Assembly (NCBI RefSeq): GCF_017983445.1
Contig: NZ_JAGOBJ010000004.1
Location: forward strand, 1-64,000
Reading direction: 5' to 3'
Source of the DNA: Halomonas sp.
GTDB taxonomy: Bacteria > Pseudomonadota > Gammaproteobacteria > Pseudomonadales > Halomonadaceae
Length of the DNA stretch: 64,000 nucleotides
Below are positions 31,126-39,855 of the stretch, in pieces. Both the position numbers and the translations under genes were made by a program. Numbering within the stretch: the stretch's first letter is position 1; every line of letters begins with the position of its first letter. Below the pieces are notes generated by a model that was given only the letters and a program-made list of their open reading frames with translations, did no database searches and was not told where the DNA came from.

Positions 31126-32157
31126 ATGGATCACGCAAGCTTTACGGAAATCTGTCTTCATCAGTTGAAAATGTCCGGCGTCCAGTCCGATGAAAGGCTC
31201 ATCGTGCTGACTCAAGGTAACGATCGGCTCGATTATGCCGATGCCTTCATGGCTGCCGGGCAACGTCTGGGCGCCAATATGTACCATATGCGCCTGCCGC
31301 CACCGCCTCTTGTGGGTGGTTGGAACGTCGGCACTACCGGACTTGCTGCAATGCCCGAGGCGGTGGAGGCGCTCAAGAACTGCGATATGCTCATCGACTG
31401 TATCTTCCTGCTGTTCTCCCCTGAACAGATGGCCATTCAGGCGGCAGGCACCCGGATTCTTACCGCGGTGGAGCCGCCTGAGCTGCTGGCGCGCATGCTG
31501 CCAACCCAGGAACTCAGAGAGAAGGTCGAGATTGCCGCCGAGCTTTTGGCTAAGGCCAAGGTAATGCGCATCACTTCCGCCCATGGCACCAACGTAACTT
31601 ACCAGCTCAATACCTACCCGACAGTCGCTGAGTATGCGTGTACCGATGAGCCGGGCCGCTGGGATCATTGGCCGTCCGGCTTCGTGTTTACTGGTGGTGA
31701 TGACGATGGTGTGGACGGCACCATCGTTGTGGCGCCCGGTGATATCCTGCTGCCCCAGAACATGTATGTCCGCGAGCCGATCACTTACACCATCGAGAAG
31801 GGCTGGATTACCGATATTCGGGGTGGTCTGGATGCCGAACTGGTCAAGTCCTACATGGACAGTTTCAACGACAAACGCGGCCTGGGCATGAGCCATGTTG
31901 GCTGGGGCATGAACCCGGATGCCAAGTGGCATCGTATGGTACCCGGCGAGTTCCCTGGCGGGATGGGCATGGAGCCACGCAGCTTTTATGGCAACGTGAT
32001 GTTCTCCACCGGCCCCAATAACGAACTGGGCGGGCCCAATGATACGGCGTGCCATCTGGATATCCCCATGCGCAATTGCTCGCTATTTTTGGATGACGAG
32101 CCTGTCGTGGTCGATGGTGATATCGTTGTAAAAGAGATCCAGATGCTTCGCAACTGA
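31126..32157 (+). CDS. nicX: 2,5-dihydroxypyridine 5,6-dioxygenase NicX
   Basis: This 343-residue Fe(II) extradiol-type dioxygenase opens the ring of 2,5-dihydroxypyridine to give N-formylmaleamate. The metal ligands fit H257 (in GMSHVGWGM), H310 and D312 (in ACHLDIPMRNC), with the same 53- and 2-residue spacing as the H265/H318/D320 set I recall for P. putida NicX. DEPGRWDHWPSGFVFT is another strong match. I prefer the ATG at 31126 because AGGAG lies five bases upstream; a GTG at 31120 overlaps that site. It follows the symporter by about 120 bp and ends at a terminator. Confidence 0.96.
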   Translation: MDHASFTEICLHQLKMSGVQSDERLIVLTQGNDRLDYADAFMAAGQRLGANMYHMRLPPPPLVGGWNVGTTGLAAMPEAVEALKNCDMLIDCIFLLFSPEQMAIQAAGTRILTAVEPPELLARMLPTQELREKVEIAAELLAKAKVMRITSAHGTNVTYQLNTYPTVAEYACTDEPGRWDHWPSGFVFTGGDDDGVDGTIVVAPGDILLPQNMYVREPITYTIEKGWITDIRGGLDAELVKSYMDSFNDKRGLGMSHVGWGMNPDAKWHRMVPGEFPGGMGMEPRSFYGNVMFSTGPNNELGGPNDTACHLDIPMRNCSLFLDDEPVVVDGDIVVKEIQMLRN

Positions 32158-32177
32158 CCGTTTGCTGCATTCAACGC

Positions 32178-32203
32178 AAAAGGCACCCGCTTGGGTGCCT
32201 TTT
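32178..32203. terminator. Bidirectional terminator between nicX and pxpC
   Basis: AAAAGGCACCC (32178-32188) and GGGTGCCTTTT (32193-32203) form a perfect 11-bp stem with a GCTT loop. A/T tracts lie at both ends, so it can stop the rightward nicX transcript and the leftward pxp transcript. Confidence 0.9.
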
Positions 32204-32227
32204 GACGTTAGTGCCTTTCTTAACGGC

Positions 32228-33157
32228 TCACTTCCATACGGCCAGCTGGCGGCGGTGAGTAACCTGAGCCTGAGTAGCACTCACTGGCTGCAGCCAGACC
32301 TCGGTGCCGGGCAGGCACTGGGAGAGCATCGCGCAGGCGCTCGGCGTGAGCGCGCCGATACGGGGGTAGCCGCCAATCGTCTGGCGGTCATTCATCAGGA
32401 CGATCGGCTGGCCATCGGGGGGGATCTGTACTGCACCCAAGGGAATGCCTTCTGAAATCACGCCTTCCAATTTGCTGTTAAGTGCCTGTCCGGTCAATCG
32501 AATGCCCATACGGTCGGCGCGTTGGTCGACCGTCCAGGGTTGGTTGAACGCCTGATAAAGGCTACGCCCGGCAAAGTGGGCTACCTGCGAGCCCAACACC
32601 ACTGGAAGCTGGCAGCGCTTTTGTGGCATGGGCAAACCGGCGTTATCAGGCAGTTGGCGGGGCGATGGTGCATCGCCTTGCCAGCTTAACTGATCGCCGG
32701 TTTGCAACGGTTTGCCGTCTTCATGCAGGCCACCGATCATTTCCCGCGCGGTGCAGGCACGGCTACCGAGTACCTCGGGTGCCTGGAGCCCGCCGGGAAA
32801 GGCCAGATAGGTGCGTAGCCCCAAACGCGGCTGACGAAACACCAGGCACTGCCCGGCCTTGAGGGTAAAGCATGCGTTAGGGGCGAGCGGCTCGCCGTCG
32901 ATGCGGGCATCGAGATCGGCGCCGGTCAGCGCAAGGCAGACGTCGCTGTCGGCTTCTAGCGTCAGGTTGCCGCCCATGACGATTTCCAGCGCCGCGCTAT
33001 TGGCCGGGTTGCCTAGCAACCAGTTCGCCCAGTGATAGGAGATCCAGTCGGCAGCGCCACTCTGAGTAACGCCCAGGTGGCCCACGCCGAAGCGCCCCGC
33101 ATCCTGAATCAGGGCCAGTGGCCCAGCCTGTTTGACGATCATGCTGCCCTGGCTCAT
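32228..33157 (-). CDS. pxpC: 5-oxoprolinase subunit C
   Basis: This 309-residue member of the biotin-dependent carboxyltransferase-like family (AHS2 type) is one of three subunits of bacterial 5-oxoprolinase, which hydrolyses pyroglutamate to glutamate with ATP. Family marks are GRFGVGHLGVTQSGAAD near the N-terminus, LALTGADLDA, and the late RADRMGIRLTG. Its ATG overlaps the pxpB stop codon by 4 bp. It ends the long minus-strand operon, just before a bidirectional terminator. Confidence 0.93.
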   Translation of the reverse strand: MSQGSMIVKQAGPLALIQDAGRFGVGHLGVTQSGAADWISYHWANWLLGNPANSAALEIVMGGNLTLEADSDVCLALTGADLDARIDGEPLAPNACFTLKAGQCLVFRQPRLGLRTYLAFPGGLQAPEVLGSRACTAREMIGGLHEDGKPLQTGDQLSWQGDAPSPRQLPDNAGLPMPQKRCQLPVVLGSQVAHFAGRSLYQAFNQPWTVDQRADRMGIRLTGQALNSKLEGVISEGIPLGAVQIPPDGQPIVLMNDRQTIGGYPRIGALTPSACAMLSQCLPGTEVWLQPVSATQAQVTHRRQLAVWK

Positions 33158-33858
33158 GCGCGCTCCTCCAACGGGGTGGTATCGCCGCCCGTGGCTTCGA
33201 ACTCAGCCTTGGAGATGGACATGAAGCGTACCTTGTCACCGGGGCGAAATAGCGGTTCACCGCGCCGGGCGTACTCGAACAGGGGAACCGCCGTGCGGCC
33301 CAGAATATTCCAGCCACCGGGTGAGAGCAGCGGATAGATGGCCGTCTGGCGGTCGGCGATACCCACGCTTCCGGCCGCTACGCGCCGTCGCGGTGTTTTC
33401 AGGCGTGGCGTGGAAATATCTTCATCCACCAGCCCCATGAACCCATAGCCAGGCGCAAAGCCGAGAGCAAATACGCAGTAGTCGTGACTGCAGTGACGCT
33501 TGATCAACTGCTCAACGCTTAGCCCCGCGCGCTTGGCCACCTGTGGCAGCTCAGGACCAACGCTCTCGTCGTACCACACCGGAATCTCATGCAGCTGGCC
33601 GTTTTGGGTATCGGCGGGCTGCAAGTCGTTAAGCGCTTCGCGGGCGAGGGATGTAGCCTCGACAAAGGTCATTACCTGGCAGTCATAATGAATCAACAGC
33701 GTTGTGTACGAGGGAACGAGGTCGATCAGCGCATCGCCGAAAGCATGACGCAGGGCGGTATCGGCCGCCATGATCCAGGCCATATTGCGCTCGTCGATGG
33801 CATCGAACAAGCGTACTGTCAGCGCATCCATGGCAGCGGTTTCAAGACGCAGTTTCAC
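33154..33858 (-). CDS. pxpB: 5-oxoprolinase subunit B
   Basis: This 234-residue AHS1-type (KipI-like) protein is the second 5-oxoprolinase subunit. The [14 protein letters not shown] segment, the [20 protein letters not shown] region and [11 protein letters not shown] are characteristic. KipI, a Bacillus homologue, also inhibits a sporulation kinase, but pairing with PxpA and PxpC here points to the metabolic role. Start and stop codons overlap both neighbours by 4 bp, implying coupled, stoichiometric translation. Confidence 0.93.
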   Translation of the reverse strand: MKLRLETAAMDALTVRLFDAIDERNMAWIMAADTALRHAFGDALIDLVPSYTTLLIHYDCQVMTFVEATSLAREALNDLQPADTQNGQLHEIPVWYDESVGPELPQVAKRAGLSVEQLIKRHCSHDYCVFALGFAPGYGFMGLVDEDISTPRLKTPRRRVAAGSVGIADRQTAIYPLLSPGGWNILGRTAVPLFEYARRGEPLFRPGDKVRFMSISKAEFEATGGDTTPLEERA

Positions 33859-34616
33859 GCGGACTCCAACGCTTTGAAGGCATCACGGATGGCACGCACG
33901 GCCGCGATTGATTCGGGATTGTCGCCATGCACGCAGAGCGTGTCGCAGGGCAGGTGAAGTGGGGTGCCGTCACGGGCAGTCAAGGCTTCCCCCTTGGCCA
34001 GCGCAATGGCCTGGGCAACGATAGTCGCCTGGTCGTGATGCACCGCACCTTCCAAGCGGCGCGACGCCAAGTGACCGTTGGCTTCATAAGCGCGGTCGGC
34101 AAAGGTCTCGAACCAGAGCGTGATGCCCATTCTTGCAGCCAGTTCGCGATGCGGCTCGGCATCGGCGGTTGCCATCACCATCAGGGGAAGGCTTGCATCA
34201 AAAGCGCGTACGGCCCGCATCGCGCCTTCAAGCAGTTCAAGGTTGGCAGCCATATCGTTATACATGGCGCCGTGCGGCTTGATGTAGCTAAGCTCGGCAC
34301 CCTCGGCGCGGCAGATGCCGGAAAGCGCGCCCGCCTGATAAAGCATCATATCTTCGACTTCGGCCGCCGAGCAGGCCATGGAGCGTCGCCCAAAGCCCAT
34401 CAGGTCCGGATAACCCGGATGAGCGCCGATACGCACACCATACTTGACCGCCAATGCCACGGTGCGGCGCATGACGTGGGGGTCAGAGGCGTGGTAGCCA
34501 CAGGCGATATTGGCACAGTCAACGTAAGGCATGACCTCTGCATCAAGTCCAAGGGTCCAGTTGCCGAAGCTTTCGCCCATATCGCAGTTGAGTAGAGGGA
34601 GTTTTTTGTCGGTCAT
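33855..34616 (-). CDS. pxpA: 5-oxoprolinase subunit A (LamB/YcsF family)
   Basis: This 253-residue protein has the LamB/YcsF signatures [13 protein letters not shown] at the N-terminus, [26 protein letters not shown] and [12 protein letters not shown]. PxpA is the subunit that binds pyroglutamate in the ATP-dependent PxpABC enzyme. AGGAGAG lies upstream of the ATG. It follows the M14 peptidase gene by 79 bp and is overlapped by pxpB, so the enzyme is encoded as a pxpABC unit at the end of a peptide-uptake operon. Confidence 0.95.
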   Translation of the reverse strand: MTDKKLPLLNCDMGESFGNWTLGLDAEVMPYVDCANIACGYHASDPHVMRRTVALAVKYGVRIGAHPGYPDLMGFGRRSMACSAAEVEDMMLYQAGALSGICRAEGAELSYIKPHGAMYNDMAANLELLEGAMRAVRAFDASLPLMVMATADAEPHRELAARMGITLWFETFADRAYEANGHLASRRLEGAVHHDQATIVAQAIALAKGEALTARDGTPLHLPCDTLCVHGDNPESIAAVRAIRDAFKALESA

Positions 34617-34695
34617 TATGTACTCTCCTGGTGATCGACGTCATTGATATATGCAGGCGATCGGCAGCGAATGCCAAGCGTTTCGGGTTGCCTGC

Positions 34696-36453
34696 CTATT
34701 GGGGCAGCGTCATCGCCTGGTAATACCGATAAGCACTCATGATGGTTTCGTACTGCACCTGATGCGCCATGATGAAATCGGCATCGTAGATCGTTTCATC
34801 CGGATATTCGGTAATCAGCTGCAACGGTGTCAACTGATCGTCATCGCGTGTCAGCAGGTAAGGAATCCCGTGGCTTATATTAAATTCTAGACGACCTGCA
34901 TGGGCTTCAAAGGTATCAATTTGGCCACGGTTGTAATCAACCAGGCCTGGCACCGTGGCGAGATGCTGGGTAACGCTGGTAAGCAGTGCTTTGGCTTGAC
35001 TCTCCCACGCTTGGTGATAGCGCATGATCAGAAAAAAGCCCTTGGGGATGGACCATAACTCGAAGTTGCGCGGCACATAGCCGGTCAGCGGGCGTGTCCA
35101 TTCATGGGCGGGGTAGCCATGCAGGTTGATATGCAGATCGGCGCCGCTCAGCGCTTTGGCGCGCTCGCGAATCGCAAGCTCGAAACCGCCGTTAGCTGGT
35201 TGGGCCTGAAGGTCGTTACCAAACGCTGTATAGCGCGCCGCATGATGCATGTGGGTTGGCTGTTCGGCGACGAGACGCTGCTGTAGATGATAGCCGTCAG
35301 GGTTTTCCAGTGGCGAGAGCACAAAGTGCGACGTGGGTCGCGAGGCCAGTTCACGTCCGGCACGCAGCGCGCCGACGATGCCCGAGGTTTCGTTGGCATG
35401 CTGGGCCGCACTGATCATTACCGCACGGTCACTGCCCTTGCGATAGCGAGCCGATAATATTCGCCCGCTACGGCTCTTGGCGGTGATAGCGTCACCGTCA
35501 ATCGCCTCTAACAGGTTGGTTATCTGTTGCACACCCGGCGCACGCGGCGCCTTGATAAGCGCAATATCGGCTGCCGCTGGGGCCTGAGCAGTACACAGCG
35601 GGCGCAGCGTAATCGAAATGGACGGCGGTGCATCGATACGGGTACGTATCTCGGGGACAATTTGCCCCGGCTGGATCGAGCGGTCGCCCAGAGGCAAGCC
35701 TGCAAGATGCTGGTAATACTCCAGCAGCGAAAAGTAGATATCTTCGTGCAGCCCTTCGGCAAGGCTGATGTGCTCCTTGCCGAAGGGTAATAATGTATCC
35801 TGGCAGGGCAAGTTGACGCTGATATTCAACTCTTCGAACAAGGGCTGCTGGGCAGGCCAGGAGGCTTTAGTGACCGTTTGCATCGCCAGCTCGAACAGCT
35901 GAGCGTAGTCGCAGGCATAAAAAGCGCTTTCGCTCTCTCCCTGAGCAGTACGCCACTGCACCCAGCCACAGGGTGAAAGCTGCTGGGTATCGGCATGATC
36001 GATATGGCAACGATTGGGCGCGGCTACCTCGATGTGCTCAAGCTTACCGTCAGTGTGGGTGAGCGTCAGCTCATAGTAATAGAGTGCGGTTTGCGATTCA
36101 CAAGCTACCGCCTCCCAGGTAAGCGTCACGGCGTCTTTAACAAGTCCTGCCAGTGGGTAAGCTTCCAGCAGAAAGCGCTGAGGCGCTTCTTGGGGGGCAG
36201 GGTAGCGGATATGAATCGCGCGAAGTGGACGCTCGCCCAGCGTTTCGATAAAGAAGTGTACCAACGGTTTGTAGGCACTCAGAAAGCGCGCCTGGATTCC
36301 GTGAGTCGCCAATGCCTGTTCAGCTGCCTGCCGGGCAGCTAAATCATCGAATACCCAGGCGCTTAAGTGATCACCCGCGAAAAGTTGCTGCTGATACTGT
36401 GCTACGAGCGTATCGACGCTGCGCTCTAGCGTGGTTTCCAGGAGTGTCTTCAT
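34696..36453 (-). CDS. M14-family zinc metallocarboxypeptidase
   Basis: This 585-residue protein has a long N-terminal region (about 1-330) of unclear fold and a C-terminal M14 peptidase domain. Zinc ligands fit the H-x-x-E pair in AAQHANETSG plus the later His in LHINLHGYPAHEW; a candidate catalytic Glu lies in GRLEFNISHG. There is no signal peptide, so it should act on imported peptides in the cytoplasm. Its ATG overlaps the stop codon of the ABC permease gene (ATGA), and pxpABC follows. Release of terminal residues from imported peptides, feeding 5-oxoproline to PxpABC, is an inference from gene order. Confidence 0.85.
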   Translation of the reverse strand: MKTLLETTLERSVDTLVAQYQQQLFAGDHLSAWVFDDLAARQAAEQALATHGIQARFLSAYKPLVHFFIETLGERPLRAIHIRYPAPQEAPQRFLLEAYPLAGLVKDAVTLTWEAVACESQTALYYYELTLTHTDGKLEHIEVAAPNRCHIDHADTQQLSPCGWVQWRTAQGESESAFYACDYAQLFELAMQTVTKASWPAQQPLFEELNISVNLPCQDTLLPFGKEHISLAEGLHEDIYFSLLEYYQHLAGLPLGDRSIQPGQIVPEIRTRIDAPPSISITLRPLCTAQAPAAADIALIKAPRAPGVQQITNLLEAIDGDAITAKSRSGRILSARYRKGSDRAVMISAAQHANETSGIVGALRAGRELASRPTSHFVLSPLENPDGYHLQQRLVAEQPTHMHHAARYTAFGNDLQAQPANGGFELAIRERAKALSGADLHINLHGYPAHEWTRPLTGYVPRNFELWSIPKGFFLIMRYHQAWESQAKALLTSVTQHLATVPGLVDYNRGQIDTFEAHAGRLEFNISHGIPYLLTRDDDQLTPLQLITEYPDETIYDADFIMAHQVQYETIMSAYRYYQAMTLPQ

Positions 36454-37298
36454 CGTGAGGTCCGCCCTGTTGGATCAAGGGCATCGCGCAGCCAGTCGCC
36501 CAATAAGTTGAGGCCCAAAACGGTAAGCAGAATCGCAAGTCCAGGGAAAACGCTGACCCACCAGGCTGTTTGCAGATAGTTGCGGCCTTCGGCCAGCATG
36601 CCGCCCCAGCTTGGAATAACCGGATCGATTCCCAGGCCCAGAAAGGTCAGGCTGCTTTCGAGCAGAATATTGTTCGCCACGTTGAGTGTCATCAGGACGA
36701 CGACGGGGCCAAGCAGGTTGGGCAGCAGGTGCTGGAACAGAATCCGCCAGTCGCGCACGCCGATCGCCTTGGCCGATAAAATGAACTCCCGATCCTTGAG
36801 CGACATCACAGACCCTCTGACCAGGCGAGCGTACTGCACCCACTGGGAGATAATCAGCAGGATGATCATGTTATTCAGACCACCCCCGATCACCGCAATG
36901 AACGTGATCGCGAGCAGTATGAAGGGCAGGGCGAGCTGAACGTCGGCAAAGCGCATGACAATCATGTCGACAAAACCGCCGTAGTAGCCTGATAAAAGCC
37001 CCATGATAATACCGATCACGACCGCGCCGAGTGCCGAGTAGAACCCGACTTTCAGCGAAATTTCGCCACCGATGATGACACGTGCCAGCACATCACGGCC
37101 CAGCGGGTCGGTACCGAACGGAAAGCTTGCCTCAGTCATGGGCGGCGTCAGGCGCATGGCGAGGTTTACCTCGCTACCGCCACCCGGAAACAGCCAGTGG
37201 GAAAACAGCACGGCAAACGCGATACCGCCCACCAGCACGGCGCCCATGATGAATTCGATACTTTTGAAGCGTCCCAGATCAAGCGAATTTACGGACAT
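36450..37298 (-). CDS. Peptide ABC transporter permease (DppC/OppC type)
   Basis: This 282-residue permease has an N-terminal helix, a periplasmic loop with FPFGTDPLGRDVLARVIIGG (the OppC-family mark) and five further helices. The cytoplasmic coupling loop is near AKAIGVRDWRILFQHLLPN. It forms the pore with the DppB-type protein, whose gene ends 9 bp upstream. Peptide, nickel and related substrates are all possible for this family; the downstream peptidase favours peptides. Confidence 0.92.
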   Translation of the reverse strand: MSVNSLDLGRFKSIEFIMGAVLVGGIAFAVLFSHWLFPGGGSEVNLAMRLTPPMTEASFPFGTDPLGRDVLARVIIGGEISLKVGFYSALGAVVIGIIMGLLSGYYGGFVDMIVMRFADVQLALPFILLAITFIAVIGGGLNNMIILLIISQWVQYARLVRGSVMSLKDREFILSAKAIGVRDWRILFQHLLPNLLGPVVVLMTLNVANNILLESSLTFLGLGIDPVIPSWGGMLAEGRNYLQTAWWVSVFPGLAILLTVLGLNLLGDWLRDALDPTGRTSR

Positions 37299-37307
37299 GA
37301 TGGCACC

Positions 37308-38231
37308 CTAGCTCTTCCGGACGCGAGGATCGACGAACCCATAGGCGACGTCGACCAGCAGATTGATGGAGATGATCATTAGCGACAAAATGGTAATGAC
37401 ACCCTGCAGTACGGGGTAATCACGGGCGGCTACGGCGTCAAAGGCCAGCGTACCCAGCCCCGGCCAGTTGAACACCCGTTCGACGACCACAATGCCACCC
37501 AGCAAGCCGCCGAACTGCAGGCCGAAGTAGGTGATCAGCGGGATCGAGCAATTGCGCAGCGCATGCTTGTAAAGCACTGCAGAATTGGAGAGGCCTTTCG
37601 CGCGTGCAACCATGATGTACTGTGAGCGCAGCGTCTCGAGCATGGTGGTTCTCACCAGCCGAACGTTCGTCGCCGTCAAGATGATGCCCATGGTGGCTGC
37701 TGGCATGATAAAGCTCTGCCATCCTTCCATGCCGCTGGGTGGCAGCAGGTTAAAGGTGATCGAGAATAGCAGCACCAGCATGATCGCCAGCCAGAAATTA
37801 GGAAAGGAAAGGCCTACCAGCGACAGGATTCGAATCATCTGATCCGGCCATTTTCCACGCGAAACCGCGGCCTTGATGCCCAATGGAATCGAGACAACGA
37901 TAGATATCAGCAATGATGCGAAAGCCAGCGCCAGCGTTGCCGGAAGTGCACGGCCAATCAGTTCGCTTACCGAGGTGCCGCCCATAAAGCTGCGCCCCAT
38001 GTCACCGGTAACCAGGCCTTTTAAAAATTCCAGATACTGCACCAGAAACGGCTGGTTCAAGCCGAGCGCTTCGCGAATACGCTCAAGGTCTGCCTCGGTA
38101 ATGCTACCGGCGCCCTGTGCAAGCATTATTGCCGGGTCACCCGTCAGGCGAATCGCAAATGATACGATCAACGTTACTGCTACCAGCACGAACAGTGCTT
38201 GTAGCACGCGATAGAATAAAAACTTGGCCAC
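37308..38231 (-). CDS. Peptide ABC transporter permease (DppB/OppB type)
   Basis: This 307-residue permease has six helices, the RLTGDPAIMLAQG periplasmic segment and the coupling loop ARAKGLSNSAVLYKHALRN. I chose the GTG at 38231 (giving MAKFLFYRVLQALFVL-like N-terminus) because GGGGAGG lies just before it; an in-frame TTG five codons earlier has no ribosome-binding site. A strong hairpin separates it from the binding-protein gene, which likely lowers permease output. Confidence 0.9.
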   Translation of the reverse strand: MAKFLFYRVLQALFVLVAVTLIVSFAIRLTGDPAIMLAQGAGSITEADLERIREALGLNQPFLVQYLEFLKGLVTGDMGRSFMGGTSVSELIGRALPATLALAFASLLISIVVSIPLGIKAAVSRGKWPDQMIRILSLVGLSFPNFWLAIMLVLLFSITFNLLPPSGMEGWQSFIMPAATMGIILTATNVRLVRTTMLETLRSQYIMVARAKGLSNSAVLYKHALRNCSIPLITYFGLQFGGLLGGIVVVERVFNWPGLGTLAFDAVAARDYPVLQGVITILSLMIISINLLVDVAYGFVDPRVRKS

Positions 38232-38254
38232 GTGGCCTCCCCTCAATGAAGAAA

Positions 38255-38280
38255 TGACCGTTGCCCAGGGGCAACGGTCA
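38255..38280 (-). terminator. 12-bp hairpin between binding protein and permease
   Basis: TGACCGTTGCCC (38255-38266) and GGGCAACGGTCA (38269-38280) pair perfectly around 2 nt, a few bases after the substrate-binding-protein stop codon. No T-run follows on the minus strand, so it is more likely an mRNA stabiliser or attenuator than a full stop. Confidence 0.7.
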
Positions 38281-38287
38281 ATCGGGA

Positions 38288-39811
38288 TTACTCAGAAACG
38301 TCGACGTCGGTCAGGCGCACACGGTTATCGGGCGCTGGTTCGAAGTTTTGTACCCGGTTGCTGACGCCATATAGCGCATTCAGGCTATAGAGTGGCATTT
38401 CAAGCGCACGCTCCTTGGTGTAGCGGGCGACGAACTGCAGCAGGGTTTCCCGTTCTTCGCGGTTGGTGATACTGCGCTGTGAATCGAGCATTTCGTCCAG
38501 CGTGGCATCGCTGTCATAGGGGTTCCAGCGCTCGCCGGAGTGGTACATCAGGTAGGCAGTGTTGTCGAAGTCAAAGGTCCAGCCGCCCCACTTCTGTTGG
38601 AACATCTCGCCGGTACGCCCTGCGGGGATAATATCGTTGAGCAGTACGTTCGTTTCGTAAGGCTGGATGGAGGCGTTGATGCCCACCCCTTGTAGGTAGG
38701 CCGCGACGACCTGAGCGACTTCACCAAAGGTAGCGTCGTTGCCGCGTACATCGATTTGTACCGAAGCGCCCGGTTCAACACCGGCTTCTTTGAGCAGTGC
38801 CTGAGCGCGCTGCGGGTCGTAAGGGTAGGGCTCAAGTTCTGAATCGAAACCAAAAGACTGGGAGCCCTGGAAACTGGCAATGACTTGACCTTCGCCACCC
38901 AGAATGGAATCAACGATCGCTTGTCGATCGACGGCCATGATCATCGCCTGACGCACGCGCTCATCGGCGGTAATGCCCGACTGGGTATTGAACCGCAGCG
39001 CTTCGACGGTTGGCGAGGGAACGCTGACCACCTGAGAATTAGGGTGATTATTGATCGAGCCGATCATGCCGATCGGAATGGTCGGCGGTAGAACGATATC
39101 CACCCGACCAGACTGCAGCTCAGCCACGGCGGTTGAGGGCTCGGAGATAAAACGGTAGGTGACGCTATCAAGCTTGGGTGCACCGCCCCAGTGGTCGGCA
39201 AACGCTTCAAGCTTCACATCGGAGCGCGGCGTGTAGTCGACCACCTTGAAAGGGCCGGTACCCACGGGGTGAGTATTGAAGTAATCATCGCCGTGCTCTT
39301 CGATATAGCCGGGTGGCACGATCATAGCGCCGTAACCGGCAAGCTTGGTCAGCAATACCGGATCCGAGTTATATAGGAAAAAGTCGACGGTGTAGTCATC
39401 AATGACTTCCACATGAGAAATCGCCGTGTAGTTGGAGCGCTGCGGCCCGCGGGAGCCCTCTTCACCCAGCAGACGGTCAAAGGTGAATTTTACCGCATCG
39501 GCATTGAAGGGCTCGCCGTTATGGAACACTACGCCTTCGCGCAGGGTAAAGCGGATACGCTTACCGTCGTCCAGCTCTTCCCAGCTGGTCGCCAGCCCGG
39601 GTACCAGTTCAAGGTCGGGGCCACGATACGTCAGGCCATCGAAAATATTGGTGGCGACGGACGCCCAGTTAACCAAAAAAGTGTCGATGGGATCCCAGCT
39701 ACCGGGGTCCTGGGGTGAAGCGATGGTCAGCGAACCGGCATAGCTTGCAGACGTGGCAAGCATGGCCGCGGTGAGGGTGCAGACTTTAAATAGCGTTGTC
39801 GTTTTTTTCAT
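38288..39811 (-). CDS. ABC transporter periplasmic peptide-binding protein
   Basis: This 507-residue family-5 extracellular solute-binding protein has a signal peptide (about 1-26, cleaved after SASYA) and the DppA/OppA pattern: SWDPIDTFLVNWASVATNIF, then LATSWEELDDGKRIRFTLR and VVFHNGEPFNADAVKFTFDR. There is no lipobox, so it is soluble in the periplasm. The ATG at 39811 follows GGAGAAAC; a TTG five codons earlier overlaps that site. Ligand class is peptides or similar, not resolvable further. It is the second gene of the operon. Confidence 0.92.
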   Translation of the reverse strand: MKKTTTLFKVCTLTAAMLATSASYAGSLTIASPQDPGSWDPIDTFLVNWASVATNIFDGLTYRGPDLELVPGLATSWEELDDGKRIRFTLREGVVFHNGEPFNADAVKFTFDRLLGEEGSRGPQRSNYTAISHVEVIDDYTVDFFLYNSDPVLLTKLAGYGAMIVPPGYIEEHGDDYFNTHPVGTGPFKVVDYTPRSDVKLEAFADHWGGAPKLDSVTYRFISEPSTAVAELQSGRVDIVLPPTIPIGMIGSINNHPNSQVVSVPSPTVEALRFNTQSGITADERVRQAMIMAVDRQAIVDSILGGEGQVIASFQGSQSFGFDSELEPYPYDPQRAQALLKEAGVEPGASVQIDVRGNDATFGEVAQVVAAYLQGVGINASIQPYETNVLLNDIIPAGRTGEMFQQKWGGWTFDFDNTAYLMYHSGERWNPYDSDATLDEMLDSQRSITNREERETLLQFVARYTKERALEMPLYSLNALYGVSNRVQNFEPAPDNRVRLTDVDVSE

Positions 39812-39855
39812 TTTTTGTTTCTCCAAACCTTTATTATTTAAATCAGGATGCTCAC

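Noticed and set aside
31099-32055. 318-codon open frame antisense to nicX
   Set aside because: It mirrors the well-supported nicX gene and shows no motif or ribosome-binding site.
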